Assembly: GCA_021738625.1 (NCBI GenBank)
Contig: JAIPBS010000008.1
Span: forward strand, 1 to 64,000
Direction of reading: 5' to 3'
Length of the DNA stretch: 64,000 nucleotides
Source: Bacteroidales bacterium
GTDB lineage: Bacteria; Bacteroidota; Bacteroidia; Bacteroidales; JAIOZK01
Of this stretch, positions 26,399-35,723 are shown piece after piece. The notes beneath the pieces were generated by a model that was given only the letters and a program-made list of their open reading frames with translations, was not told where the DNA came from and did no database searches. The position numbers were made by a program, and so were the translations under genes. Position 1 is the stretch's first letter. Every line of letters begins with the position of its first letter.

Positions 26399-28339
26399 AT
26401 GAAGAAAGATCAATTTAAATATTTGCGGTCGCTTTTTAAACTGGTCCTGATCCTTATGGTCCTGTTTACTTTGGCAAGGATGCTTTTCCTTATTTTCAAC
26501 GGCCGGTATTTCGAAACGGATTCATTCGGGCAAAGCATTTTGCTGTTTATCGCCGGCATGCGCTTCGACCTTTCTTCGATCGCTACTGCCAATACCCTCT
26601 TCATCCTGCTTTTGCTGATTCCTTTTCCTTTCAGAAGCAGCAAATTTTATCAGGGGCTGCTCAGGACCGTTTTCATTGCATTCAACAGCATCGCCTTCCT
26701 GACTTACTGCATAGACCTGGAATATTTCGAGATATATCGTCGAAGGATCGACTATCCTACCCTGCTTGAAAACCTTTCGGGATTTGAAATTAATTATTTC
26801 CTGAAAAGCTATTGGTTGCCCATGATCATCTGGGTGATCTTTACATTTTTCATCTTTTTATCATCAAAGCTGATTTCCTTTACAAAAGAAAAAGTCCGCA
26901 AACCATTGAAATACTATGCAGTGCAGGCACTTCTTTTCATCCTCATGATGCCGCTTGTTTTGCTGGGTATTCGCGGCGGTCTGCAACTGAAACCACTCGA
27001 CCTGGTCAATGCCGGCATGTACACTACCACAACCAATTTTTCGCTGGTCACCAACAATCCATTTGTTTTTATCAAAACCCTTGACAAGAAAGCGGTTGAG
27101 CTGCAAGCGGGACAGAATGCCCTCTATAAACCCATTGTAAGCATCAAAGCTAAAGATGGGTTCAAAAAGAAGAACGTTGTCATTTTTGTGCTGGAAAGCT
27201 TTTCGAAGGAATTCATCGGGGCGTTGAATCCAAACTACAGGAATAACAAGGAATATCGCACTTACACACCTTTCCTGGACTCCCTGACTGACCATGCATT
27301 TGTTTGCACCGATGCTTATGCCAATGATGAGAACTCTCTGCGCTCCCTGCCCAATATCCTTTCATCCGTTCCTTCCTGGATGCAGGATGAGATCACCAAT
27401 TCGATCTATACCCAAAACGAGATCCACAGCCTGGCAAGCATCCTGAAACAAAAAGGATACAAAACCCTGTTCTTCCATGGGGGTCGCAACGGCACCATGA
27501 ATTTCGACGCCTACGTGAAATCGGTGGGATTTGAAAATTATTACGGACTGAACGAATTTCCCGATAAAAACAAAACCGACGGCAAATGGGGGGTGTACGA
27601 CGAATCTTTCTTCCGGTTTTTTGCAGAAAAGCTTGATAAAACCCGGCAACCATTCCTGGGAGCTGTTTTCTCCCTTTCTTCTCATGATCCCTATAAAATC
27701 CCTGAGAAGCACCAGGGTAAATTCCCCGAAGGCCCGCTGCCCATTCACAAATCGGCGGCTTATGTGGATTATTCCATAAAAGAGTTTTTTGAAACAGCGA
27801 AAACAATGCCCTGGTACGACAATACCCTTTTTGTGATCACGGCCGATCATGGGCCCAGGTGGAACGAGCGACACATGCCTTTTTATAAAAACATGGCCGG
27901 CAAAAATGCCATTCCCATATTGTTTTTTGATCCTGGTGATACACTCACGGGCAGGTATAAAAAAACCAGCCAGCAAGCGGATATTTTGCCCTCGCTGCTG
28001 CATTTATTAAATTATAACGGAAAGGTGTTTTCTTTCGGAAGAAATATTTTTGCAAGCCACAGAGAAGCATTCGCCCTTGCAAACAAAGGCAATAAGGGCT
28101 ATCTGCTGATCAAAGACGGTTACCTGGCGGAAGTGGAGAACGACACACTGAAAAGCCTCTATCACATTGGCAGCGACAGCATGCTTCAGAAGAATCTTTC
28201 AGGCACATATTTGGCAGATTCGCTGAAAATGAAAAAATTTGCATCCGAAATCATTCAAACTTATAAGTGGTGCCTGGTGAACAATGCCATGACAGTTGAA
28301 AATTTTAGGCAAAACCAAAACCCGGAAAACATTGAATAA
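26399..28339 (+). CDS. LTA-synthase-like sulfatase-superfamily transferase
   Basis: This 646-residue protein has five N-terminal membrane helices (within 1-200) and an extracytoplasmic alkaline phosphatase/sulfatase-fold domain (about 245-560). Metal and catalytic motifs are visible: VVIFVLESFS, then NSLRSLPNILSSVPSW with the probable Ser nucleophile, HGGRNGTMNF, SSHDPY, and ITADHGPRW with the metal-binding Asp-His. Relatives transfer phosphoglycerol or phosphoethanolamine from phospholipids to glycans or lipid A. A Gram-negative member like this is more likely to decorate lipid A or surface glycan than to make teichoic acid; that is an inference. Its 3' end overlaps the next gene. Confidence 0.82.
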   Translation: MKKDQFKYLRSLFKLVLILMVLFTLARMLFLIFNGRYFETDSFGQSILLFIAGMRFDLSSIATANTLFILLLLIPFPFRSSKFYQGLLRTVFIAFNSIAFLTYCIDLEYFEIYRRRIDYPTLLENLSGFEINYFLKSYWLPMIIWVIFTFFIFLSSKLISFTKEKVRKPLKYYAVQALLFILMMPLVLLGIRGGLQLKPLDLVNAGMYTTTTNFSLVTNNPFVFIKTLDKKAVELQAGQNALYKPIVSIKAKDGFKKKNVVIFVLESFSKEFIGALNPNYRNNKEYRTYTPFLDSLTDHAFVCTDAYANDENSLRSLPNILSSVPSWMQDEITNSIYTQNEIHSLASILKQKGYKTLFFHGGRNGTMNFDAYVKSVGFENYYGLNEFPDKNKTDGKWGVYDESFFRFFAEKLDKTRQPFLGAVFSLSSHDPYKIPEKHQGKFPEGPLPIHKSAAYVDYSIKEFFETAKTMPWYDNTLFVITADHGPRWNERHMPFYKNMAGKNAIPILFFDPGDTLTGRYKKTSQQADILPSLLHLLNYNGKVFSFGRNIFASHREAFALANKGNKGYLLIKDGYLAEVENDTLKSLYHIGSDSMLQKNLSGTYLADSLKMKKFASEIIQTYKWCLVNNAMTVENFRQNQNPENIE

Positions 28340-29945
28340 GCTGATCACTTATCTGGAACAAAGGCCCTGGATCATTTACCTGGCGGCCATCTTACTGGCG
28401 CTGCCGGCACTGTTGATCAACCTCGGCTTGTTCCCCCTTACATCAGATGAACATATCCGCGGCCTGGTAGCCCTAGAAATGCAAATCCGCGACAACTATA
28501 CCCTGCCAACCATGTTCGGAGAATTCTACCTAAAAAAACCACCCCTGTTCAACTGGATATTGCTGGGATACACCAGCCTGCTCGGGAACTTTAATGAGTT
28601 CACCCTGCGTTTGCCCACGGTGGTTTCCACCCTGCTTTATGCTGCTACCATTTTTTATTTCATCAATAAACATTACGGGCCCAGGATCGCCTTTGCCAAC
28701 GCCATCGTATTTGTGACCTGTGGGCGCATGCTGTTCTGGGATACCATGCTGGCCCTGATCGATATCACCTTTTCCTGGGTGATCTTTATCAATTTCATGC
28801 TGATCTATCATTATTTCAAAAAAGGCAAATTCTGGCATTTGTTCCTACTCTCCTACTTGCTAACGGCCATCGCCTATATGCTGAAAGGATTGCCGTCGCT
28901 GGTTTTTCAGGCCACCACCCTCTTCATCTTTTTCCTTTACAAAAGAAAATTCCTGAAACTGATCAGCTGGCAACACCTCAGCGGTATTCTCCTGCTGATA
29001 ATCACCGTCGGGATTTATTATGTGTTTTTCTTCAGTCATTATCCGGGAACCTTCGGGGACGTGCTCGAAACCCTGTTTGGTGAAACCACCCGCCGCACCG
29101 TGCTAAGATTTGGGTGGGACCGTACCCTACTGCACTTGCTGGCCTTCCCCCTTGAGCAATTCTACCATTTCCTGCCCTGGACCATCCTGGCCGTCTGTTT
29201 GATCAGGCGAAAGATGTTCACCACCATCATGAACGAACCTTTCATCAAATACAACAGCATCATCTTTTTGGCCAATGTGATCGTTTACTGGACTTCGCCC
29301 GAGGTGCATCCGCGTTATCTCTTGATGTTTGTTCCGTTGGTTTTCAGTGTTTTCCTGTTTTTCTACTTTAAATACAAGGATGACATCCGGCACAGGATCG
29401 TCGATATTACCCTGATCGTAATAGCCGTGATCGGTACCCTGGGTACACTATCGTTGCCTTTTCTGAAAGAAACCAGAGAATTTGAGTTCATCTGGCTAAA
29501 GATGGTTTTCCTTTTTGTGAGCCTCACATTCCTGACCATCCTGCTCATCAAAATGAAATCATGGCGCATCATCATTTTCGGGATCATCCTCTTGATGGTG
29601 AGGATCGGGTTCAACTGGTCGGTGCTGGAGGCGCGCGGCAAGCTGGCCCATGAGATTACCAGCCGTGCAGGCGCCATCCAAACCGGGCAGATGACTAAAG
29701 ACAACAAGCTCTATATTTATAAAGGAACATGGGTGGACGATTTCAGCGCGTTTTATATCAGCCGCGAAAGAAGGAAGTTGCTTAAAAGAGTGTACGGTAA
29801 CTTTGACCGTGATGCGCTCTACCTGGTGGATGAAAGGTTTGTGGATGACGCCGGTTTTGAAGTGCTGTATCGGTTTCCCATTGTCTGGGAAAAGAAACCC
29901 CTGCATCTGATGAAATTCAGGAATGATCAAAGTGAAAGTGAGTAG
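28332..29945 (+). CDS. GT-C glycosyltransferase (ArnT/PMT-like), paralogue 1
   Basis: This roughly 537-residue polytopic enzyme of the GT-C fold uses a lipid-phosphate-linked sugar on the outer face of the inner membrane. The start is set at TTG 28332 because the sequence from there (a Met, then KLITYLEQRPW) aligns position by position with the N-termini of the two paralogues downstream. An upstream TTG at 28296 would add 12 residues inside the preceding gene. The first periplasmic loop has the catalytic-type Asp-Glu (TSDEHIRGLVALEM) and the family motif GEFYLKKPPLFNW. About 12 helices follow. It overlaps its neighbours by 8 bp and 1 bp, so the genes are translationally coupled. Confidence 0.85.
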   Translation: MNKLITYLEQRPWIIYLAAILLALPALLINLGLFPLTSDEHIRGLVALEMQIRDNYTLPTMFGEFYLKKPPLFNWILLGYTSLLGNFNEFTLRLPTVVSTLLYAATIFYFINKHYGPRIAFANAIVFVTCGRMLFWDTMLALIDITFSWVIFINFMLIYHYFKKGKFWHLFLLSYLLTAIAYMLKGLPSLVFQATTLFIFFLYKRKFLKLISWQHLSGILLLIITVGIYYVFFFSHYPGTFGDVLETLFGETTRRTVLRFGWDRTLLHLLAFPLEQFYHFLPWTILAVCLIRRKMFTTIMNEPFIKYNSIIFLANVIVYWTSPEVHPRYLLMFVPLVFSVFLFFYFKYKDDIRHRIVDITLIVIAVIGTLGTLSLPFLKETREFEFIWLKMVFLFVSLTFLTILLIKMKSWRIIIFGIILLMVRIGFNWSVLEARGKLAHEITSRAGAIQTGQMTKDNKLYIYKGTWVDDFSAFYISRERRKLLKRVYGNFDRDALYLVDERFVDDAGFEVLYRFPIVWEKKPLHLMKFRNDQSESE

Positions 29946-30826
29946 TGAAAAAACAACTCCTGAAATACGGCAAGCTGCTTTTAAAGCTGTTGATCACGGT
30001 AACGGCGCTTTATATCGTATTCAGAAAAATCGAGCTGCATCAGGTACTGGAGCTTTACAGCAAATCCAATGTCTGGCTTTTGCTGCTGGGCCTGGCCTTT
30101 TTTGTGTTCGGACAATGGATTTCCGCCTTCCGTCTAACCAACTACCTCCGGCAGGTAGAAGTGCATATTTCAAATCCTTCTAACTTCAGGCTTTATCTGC
30201 TGGGCATGTTTTACAACCTTTTCCTGCCGGGAGGCATAGGCGGCGACGGATATAAGATATACATCTTCAATAAAACATTTAAAGTAAGGGTAAGGCGGTT
30301 GTTCTGGGCCATCCTGCTCGACCGTGTGAGCGGCATGCTGGCCCTGGTTTGCCTGGGGATCTTCCTGAGCATGTTCATCCAGGGTTTTGGCATTTACAGG
30401 TATTTCGTGTGGTTGCTTTTCCCTGCCGCCTTGCTTGTTCATTATCTTTTCATCAGGTATTTATTTCCTCATTTTGTAAAGATATTGCCGGTCACGGTTT
30501 CGCAATCGTTTGTCATACAAACATCACAGCTCATCACAGCTTTGATGATCCTTTTTGCCTTCGGCAACTACGATCACCTGATGCAGTACCTGCTGTTGTT
30601 CCTGATTTCCTCCATTGTGTCCACCATTCCCATTTCAGTCGGTGGCGTGGGTGTGCGCGAGATCACCTTTCTTTACGGGGCCGAACTGATGCAACTGAAC
30701 ATTAACCAGTCGGTGGCGCTCAGCTTTATGTTTTACCTGATGACGGTGGTGGTTTCACTCAGCGGGATTTATTATTCCTTCAAACCGGAAAAACTCAGAA
30801 TAAAAAGCCATGAAGCAGGTGCTTAA
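29945..30826 (+). CDS. UPF0104 / LPG_synthase_TM-type membrane protein (flippase-like)
   Basis: This 293-residue protein with about eight helices has the family signatures FLPGGIGGDGYKIY and the late SVGGVGVREITFLYG. These are also found in the transmembrane half of MprF, where that part moves lipids across the membrane. A GTG start overlaps the upstream stop by one base, and its own end overlaps the next gene by 17 bp. Placed between GT-C enzymes that need an externally oriented lipid-linked donor, it may flip that donor; this is inference from context. Confidence 0.85.
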   Translation: MKKQLLKYGKLLLKLLITVTALYIVFRKIELHQVLELYSKSNVWLLLLGLAFFVFGQWISAFRLTNYLRQVEVHISNPSNFRLYLLGMFYNLFLPGGIGGDGYKIYIFNKTFKVRVRRLFWAILLDRVSGMLALVCLGIFLSMFIQGFGIYRYFVWLLFPAALLVHYLFIRYLFPHFVKILPVTVSQSFVIQTSQLITALMILFAFGNYDHLMQYLLLFLISSIVSTIPISVGGVGVREITFLYGAELMQLNINQSVALSFMFYLMTVVVSLSGIYYSFKPEKLRIKSHEAGA

Positions 30827-32447
30827 ATACATCGACCGGAATCCCTGGATATTGTATGCATCGGCGATCGTGTTGCTGATCACGGCCCTCTTCATGCACC
30901 TGGGCTATTTCCCCATATTCGTGAACGAGGATGAGGCCACCCGCGGACTGATTGCCATGGAGATGATGTTTTCGGGGGATTACGTCACCCCTACCATCCA
31001 TGGGGAACTATACTACAACAAACCGCCCCTGTTCAACTGGCTGCTGGCTGCTTTCTTCGGCGTCTTCAACAGTTACGACGAATTCATCCTTCGCCTGCCC
31101 AGCATCCTGGCCCTTATCCTATTGGGATACCTGATCTATTATTTTGTTAAAAAAGAATTCGGATGGAAGACCGGCCTGCTAACCGCACTCATCTACCTCA
31201 CCACCGGACGCCTCATCATGTTCGAGTCGTTCTTTTGCCAGATCGATATGTTGTTTTCATGCTTTGTTTACGCAGCCATGATGTCGGTGTATTTTTATCA
31301 TAAAAAGCAAAACTACTGGTTGCTGTTTGTCGTGTCATATGCGATAAGCGCCCTGGCCTTTTTATCCAAAGGTTTGCCGGGCATCGTTTTCCAGGGGATC
31401 ACACTGCTGGTTTTCTTTGCCTACAAAAGAGAGTACAAAAAGTTTTTTTCCATTCAGCACATCACGGGTGCTTTGCTTTTTCTTATAATCATCGGTGTTT
31501 ATTATTTGTTCTACCATCAGAAAACCGGGGATTTGGAAACCATTTTCATCAGGCTATGGGGCGAATCCACAGCCCGCACGCTTGCAGCCAACTCTGTTAC
31601 CGACAGCTTGCTGAACTTTTTAATGTTCCCCTTTGAAATGCTTTACCATTACGCTCCCTGGACCATCTTCATTATTTATTTCTTCAGCAGGAAATTCTGG
31701 AAACTGGTTTTCGGCACGCCTTTCCTTAAATTCAACTTCATGATCTTTTTCTTTAACCTGCTGGTTTACTGGACCTCGCCGGATGTGTACCCAAAATATT
31801 ATATGATGCTGATGCCGTTGTTTTTCACCACTCCGGTTTATATTTCCGTGAAGCATTACCGCGAATTCAGGATACACAACAAGATCATCGAGATATTTTT
31901 CATCGTCTTCGGTCTCATGGTGCTGCTGGCTGTGCTGGGCATCTCCATTTTCAATACGGCCTTTTACATCCCGGACAGAATACTGAAAACCCTCATCCTG
32001 ACCGTCGCCACATTGTTCTTTCTTTGGTTGTATATCAAATTGAAGAAACACCGTCTGATCATCGCGGTTTTACTGGTGCTGGCCGGCAAGTTCACCTTCA
32101 ACTGGATGAACTGGGTGACGCGCTACCCCGAAATCGATGCATATAAAAATGCCGCGGTGGAAGTGGGCAAACTAACCAAAGGCGAACCGTTACACTATTA
32201 CGAACTCGGGCAGGACAAACTGCTGCAATACAGCACCAGCTATTACATCACAGCTGAGCGGGAAAAGATCATCCAAAACGACCGGGACACCATCATTCCC
32301 GGAATTTATTATGTGATGGAAGCCGGCAGGTTGAACAACCCCCACAGGCAGGGCCTGGACGACAGCATCATTATGCAGTTCAAAACCAAGGAACAAAACC
32401 GGACCCTTTATCTTGTGAAGTTTTACAAACAAAATGAACTCAAATAA
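30810..32447 (+). CDS. GT-C glycosyltransferase (ArnT/PMT-like), paralogue 2
   Basis: This 545-residue protein is collinear with paralogues 1 and 3 along its whole length. Its first loop reads NEDEATRGLIAMEM, keeping the catalytic-type Asp-Glu pair, followed by GELYYNKPPLFNW. About 12 hydrophobic helices alternate with short basic loops, and a soluble C-terminal domain of about 80 residues ends the protein. It presumably acts on the periplasmic face. The acceptor is unknown; lipid A, a glycan or a protein are all possible in this superfamily. Confidence 0.87.
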   Translation: MKQVLKYIDRNPWILYASAIVLLITALFMHLGYFPIFVNEDEATRGLIAMEMMFSGDYVTPTIHGELYYNKPPLFNWLLAAFFGVFNSYDEFILRLPSILALILLGYLIYYFVKKEFGWKTGLLTALIYLTTGRLIMFESFFCQIDMLFSCFVYAAMMSVYFYHKKQNYWLLFVVSYAISALAFLSKGLPGIVFQGITLLVFFAYKREYKKFFSIQHITGALLFLIIIGVYYLFYHQKTGDLETIFIRLWGESTARTLAANSVTDSLLNFLMFPFEMLYHYAPWTIFIIYFFSRKFWKLVFGTPFLKFNFMIFFFNLLVYWTSPDVYPKYYMMLMPLFFTTPVYISVKHYREFRIHNKIIEIFFIVFGLMVLLAVLGISIFNTAFYIPDRILKTLILTVATLFFLWLYIKLKKHRLIIAVLLVLAGKFTFNWMNWVTRYPEIDAYKNAAVEVGKLTKGEPLHYYELGQDKLLQYSTSYYITAEREKIIQNDRDTIIPGIYYVMEAGRLNNPHRQGLDDSIIMQFKTKEQNRTLYLVKFYKQNELK

Positions 32448-32450
32448 CTT

Positions 32451-34073
32451 ATGAAACGCGTTGTAAAATATTTTGAAGAAAATCCCTGGTTGTTTTACCT
32501 CATCGCCATCATCCTGATATTCCCGGCTTTTCTGGTCAATCTGGGATTGATGCCTCTGCGCTTCGACGGTGCCTTCCGCGGACTGACCGCCCTGGAGATG
32601 ATCTACTCGGACAATTACCTGGCCCCAACCATAAACGGGGAGTTCTACTACAACAAACCGCCCCTGTTCAACTGGTTCATCGTGCTGATATACAAGCTAA
32701 CCGGCGTTTACAATGAATACACCATCCGCATACCGGTGATTTTGTCCATCTTCCTGATGGGCGTCAGCATTTTTGTTTTTTTACGCAGAAGAAAGGGAAC
32801 AGATTTTGCCATGATCAACGCTTTCCTTTTCATGACAGGCGGTTGCCTGTTTTTCGGTTATTCCTCGGTGGGCCTCACCGATGTGACCTATTCCTGGTTT
32901 CTGTTGCTGTCGTTTTTCAGCCTTTATCATTTTTATCACAAACAGAAACTGCTGGCCGCTTTTGTGTTTTCCTGGTTTTTCGCGGCAGCCGCTTATATGG
33001 TGAAAGGCCTTCCGGCGGTGGCTTTCCAGGTCATCACGGTAGCAGTGTTTTTCCTGGTGCAAAAAGATTTTAAAAAGTTGTTCAGCTGGCAGCATGTGGC
33101 GGGATTCCTGGGCTTTGCCCTGCCGCTGGCCCTTTATTATTATTTCTATTTCGGGGTGAACCCCGAAGGATGGCGCTCGCTGGTGTACCGCATCTTTGAC
33201 GAATCCGCACAAAAGTCCACCCTCGGGACCGGCAGCCTGTGGAAGCTGCTGGAACACATCGCGCAGTTCCCGATCTGGTTCTGGTACAACCTGCTGCCCT
33301 ATGCCCTGATGATCATGTTTTGCTTCAGGAAAAGATTTTACAGCGAACTGAAATCCGACAGGCTGTTGCTTTACGCTTTCTGGGCTTTTGTGGCCAACCT
33401 GCTGGTTTATTGGATGTCGCCCGGAACAGATAAGAACATGAAATACATGATCATGCTCTTTCCGATGTTTTACCTGATCATTTATCATTTTTACCTGTCG
33501 CACAGGCATGAAGACCCGAAAAGAAGAAACAGCCTGCACTACATTTTCTTCGGGCTGTCGCTTGTGTTTGCCCTAGGTAGTTTGTACGCGCCCTTTTACG
33601 AAGAAACCAGGAACATCAGCGGCATCGGATGGATCAGCGCTGCGTTATTCATAGGTATGGGCTTTTTTGCCTATATGCTGCTGAAGCTCATACAACACAA
33701 ACTGTGGGCTTTCATCATCGTGATCATCATCGCACGCATCGGTTTCAACCTCATCATGCAGCCTGTTTACGTGGATTCACTCAGGGAAGTGGAATTCAAA
33801 AAGGAAGCCATCGAAGCCGGGAAGATCATCGGGGATGAAGAGGTATATCTTTGCACCCTCATCAACCAGGATGTGAGCTTTTACATCAGCCGGGAAATCG
33901 AAAAAGTGTTGCCTCGTTACCGCGGCGAGATTTATACCCCCGGGACTTTTTACATTTTCGACCAGTTGCAGATGAAACAGATCACCGAAAGCAACCGTCC
34001 TTACCGGCTTTACGACCGATTCGCCTGTGAGTATGAAGAGAAAAAGTTGTTTTTGGTGAAGTTTGTACAGTAG
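32451..34073 (+). CDS. GT-C glycosyltransferase (ArnT/PMT-like), paralogue 3
   Basis: This 540-residue protein, only 3 bp after paralogue 2, has the same architecture and the GEFYYNKPPLFNW motif. In the first loop the Asp is kept but the neighbouring Glu is replaced by Gly (RFDGAFRGLTALEM), a change not seen in the other two copies. It may therefore differ in donor or acceptor, or be less active. It is the last gene of the cassette, followed by a 550-bp gene-free region. Confidence 0.85.
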   Translation: MKRVVKYFEENPWLFYLIAIILIFPAFLVNLGLMPLRFDGAFRGLTALEMIYSDNYLAPTINGEFYYNKPPLFNWFIVLIYKLTGVYNEYTIRIPVILSIFLMGVSIFVFLRRRKGTDFAMINAFLFMTGGCLFFGYSSVGLTDVTYSWFLLLSFFSLYHFYHKQKLLAAFVFSWFFAAAAYMVKGLPAVAFQVITVAVFFLVQKDFKKLFSWQHVAGFLGFALPLALYYYFYFGVNPEGWRSLVYRIFDESAQKSTLGTGSLWKLLEHIAQFPIWFWYNLLPYALMIMFCFRKRFYSELKSDRLLLYAFWAFVANLLVYWMSPGTDKNMKYMIMLFPMFYLIIYHFYLSHRHEDPKRRNSLHYIFFGLSLVFALGSLYAPFYEETRNISGIGWISAALFIGMGFFAYMLLKLIQHKLWAFIIVIIIARIGFNLIMQPVYVDSLREVEFKKEAIEAGKIIGDEEVYLCTLINQDVSFYISREIEKVLPRYRGEIYTPGTFYIFDQLQMKQITESNRPYRLYDRFACEYEEKKLFLVKFVQ

Positions 34074-34626
34074 TGAAATCGGGATTTGAGTTTTCTATCA
34101 ACGAACTTTAAATATGGATTGGCGGTGGTGTTTCGAAACAGGGGTATAAGGGGTATTGTGGTATAAGATTTTGAAGCAAACAAATAAGGTTGCATGGCTG
34201 TATGATTGAATTGATCCATCCACGGTCATGGGTGAGTGATCCCCTCACTTGGGATGGCAGGTTGATCAAAGCCATTGGCGGATGCGAGTGAAGGGATCAC
34301 CTGGACTAACCGGTCATCCCAACTGATCGGATTACTTTGCCATAATAAGGATTTTGATTGTCAAAGGAAGCAAATGCAATGACTTTCGCAAACAATCCAA
34401 CCCACCTTCTTCAAGGCAGGGCGGGTGAGAAAAAACTTAACAATAACTTATCATTCCCAAACCGTAAGTTTCATACTTTTCGCCGTTTAAGTTGGAGCGA
34501 ACTGATTCATAACAAAACCAGCAGAAAATAATTTTCCGCTAATAATGCCGTTCTAAGCTTCAGCTTAACAACAGCCCGCAGAGTTTTATTAAATTTGCCC
34601 GACAGGGAAAACAGCTGGGAGATTGT
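34074..34626. other. 553-bp gene-free region before the permease gene
   Basis: No open frame with coding character is visible. The main feature is a pair of interleaved inverted repeats at 34236-34322. The last 120 bp are AT-rich and probably hold the permease promoter, although no clean TAnnTTTG box was found. Confidence 0.5.
34236..34322. repeat. Two interleaved inverted repeats (pseudoknot-like order)
   Basis: GTGATCCCCTCACT (34236-34249) pairs with AGTGAAGGGATCAC (34287-34300) with one mismatch. TTGGGATG (34249-34256) pairs perfectly with CATCCCAA (34315-34322). The arms occur in the order X, Y, X', Y', so the pairings cross. That order is expected of an H-type pseudoknot or of a compound binding site, not of a terminator. 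Confidence 0.65.
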
Positions 34627-35706
34627 ATGAAAATCATTGATCTGTACATCATCAAAAAGTTCCTCGGCACATTTGTGTATGCCATCTCCCTGCTGATCAT
34701 CGTGGTGATCATCTTCGACATCAGCGAGAACCTGGATGAATTCCTGGAACACAAAGCACCCTTTGAAGAGATCATTTTTTCTTACTACGTCAACTTCATC
34801 CCTTATTTCATCAATCTGTTCATTTATCTGTTCACCTTTATCTCGGTCATCTTTTTCACCTCCAAGCTGGCAGGCAACACCGAGATCATCGCTTTTTTGA
34901 GCAGCGGCATTTCCTTTTACCGCTTCCTGCGTCCCTATTTTATCTCGGCGGTTTTCCTGGCCCTGGTCTCCTTTTACCTGGCCAACTTTCTCATCCCGCA
35001 TACCAACGAAAAGCGACGCATTTTCAAGGACCGCTACATGGAAAACCTCAAGAAAACCAAAGACCGGCACATCCATTTGCAAATGGTGCCCGGCACCTTT
35101 GCTTATGTGGATAATTTCAATGTGAATTCCAATGTGGGCACAAAGTTCTCCCTGGAGAAATTCAAAGACCACCGGCTATATTACAAGCTGAACGCGGAGC
35201 GCCTGAGGTGGGACAGCGCAGGCAACCGTTGGGCCATTGAAGATTACTACATCCGCAAGATCGATGAAAACGGAGTGGAAACACTGATCAAGGGAGAAAA
35301 GATCGACACCGCCCTGGCCCTCAAGCCCAGCGATTTTTATTTCTATAAAGAAGATTTTGAAGAGATGAACTACTGGGAACTGAACCAGCGCATCGCCGAG
35401 GAAAGGCTGAAAGGTTCGGAAAAAGTGAAAGAATACGAAGTAGAGAGAAGCAAGCGCTTCGCCTCCCCTTTCGCCACCCTGGTGATGACCCTGATCGGTG
35501 TTTCGCTCAGCAGCCGTAAAATGCGCGGAGGCATCGGCATTCACCTGGGACTGGGCATCGGCCTTACTTTCGCCTACATTTTGTTCATGCAGGTTTCGAC
35601 GGTTTTCGCCACCTATGGCAACCTGTCGGCCGACCTGGCCGCATGGATCCCCAATATCATTTTCTCCGTGATTGGTTTGATCCTGCTAAAAAACGCACCC
35701 AAGTAA
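34627..35706 (+). CDS. LptF/LptG-type lipopolysaccharide export permease
   Basis: This 359-residue protein of the YjgP/YjgQ family has three N-terminal helices (about 12-35, 55-80, 98-120), a periplasmic jellyroll-like domain (about 130-265) and three C-terminal helices. It begins with the family motif MKIIDLYIIKKFLGTF. LptF and LptG form the membrane part of the LptB2FG exporter that lifts LPS from the inner membrane. Which of the two this is cannot be decided here. An LPS exporter gene beside a glycosyltransferase cassette supports an envelope-lipid role for the cassette. Confidence 0.9.
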   Translation: MKIIDLYIIKKFLGTFVYAISLLIIVVIIFDISENLDEFLEHKAPFEEIIFSYYVNFIPYFINLFIYLFTFISVIFFTSKLAGNTEIIAFLSSGISFYRFLRPYFISAVFLALVSFYLANFLIPHTNEKRRIFKDRYMENLKKTKDRHIHLQMVPGTFAYVDNFNVNSNVGTKFSLEKFKDHRLYYKLNAERLRWDSAGNRWAIEDYYIRKIDENGVETLIKGEKIDTALALKPSDFYFYKEDFEEMNYWELNQRIAEERLKGSEKVKEYEVERSKRFASPFATLVMTLIGVSLSSRKMRGGIGIHLGLGIGLTFAYILFMQVSTVFATYGNLSADLAAWIPNIIFSVIGLILLKNAPK

Positions 35707-35723
35707 GGAAAAGTGCAATTAAC

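Noticed and set aside
26399-28339. Lipoteichoic acid synthase in the strict sense
   Set aside because: kdsB and an lptF/lptG-type gene show a Gram-negative LPS envelope, so only the superfamily assignment is kept.
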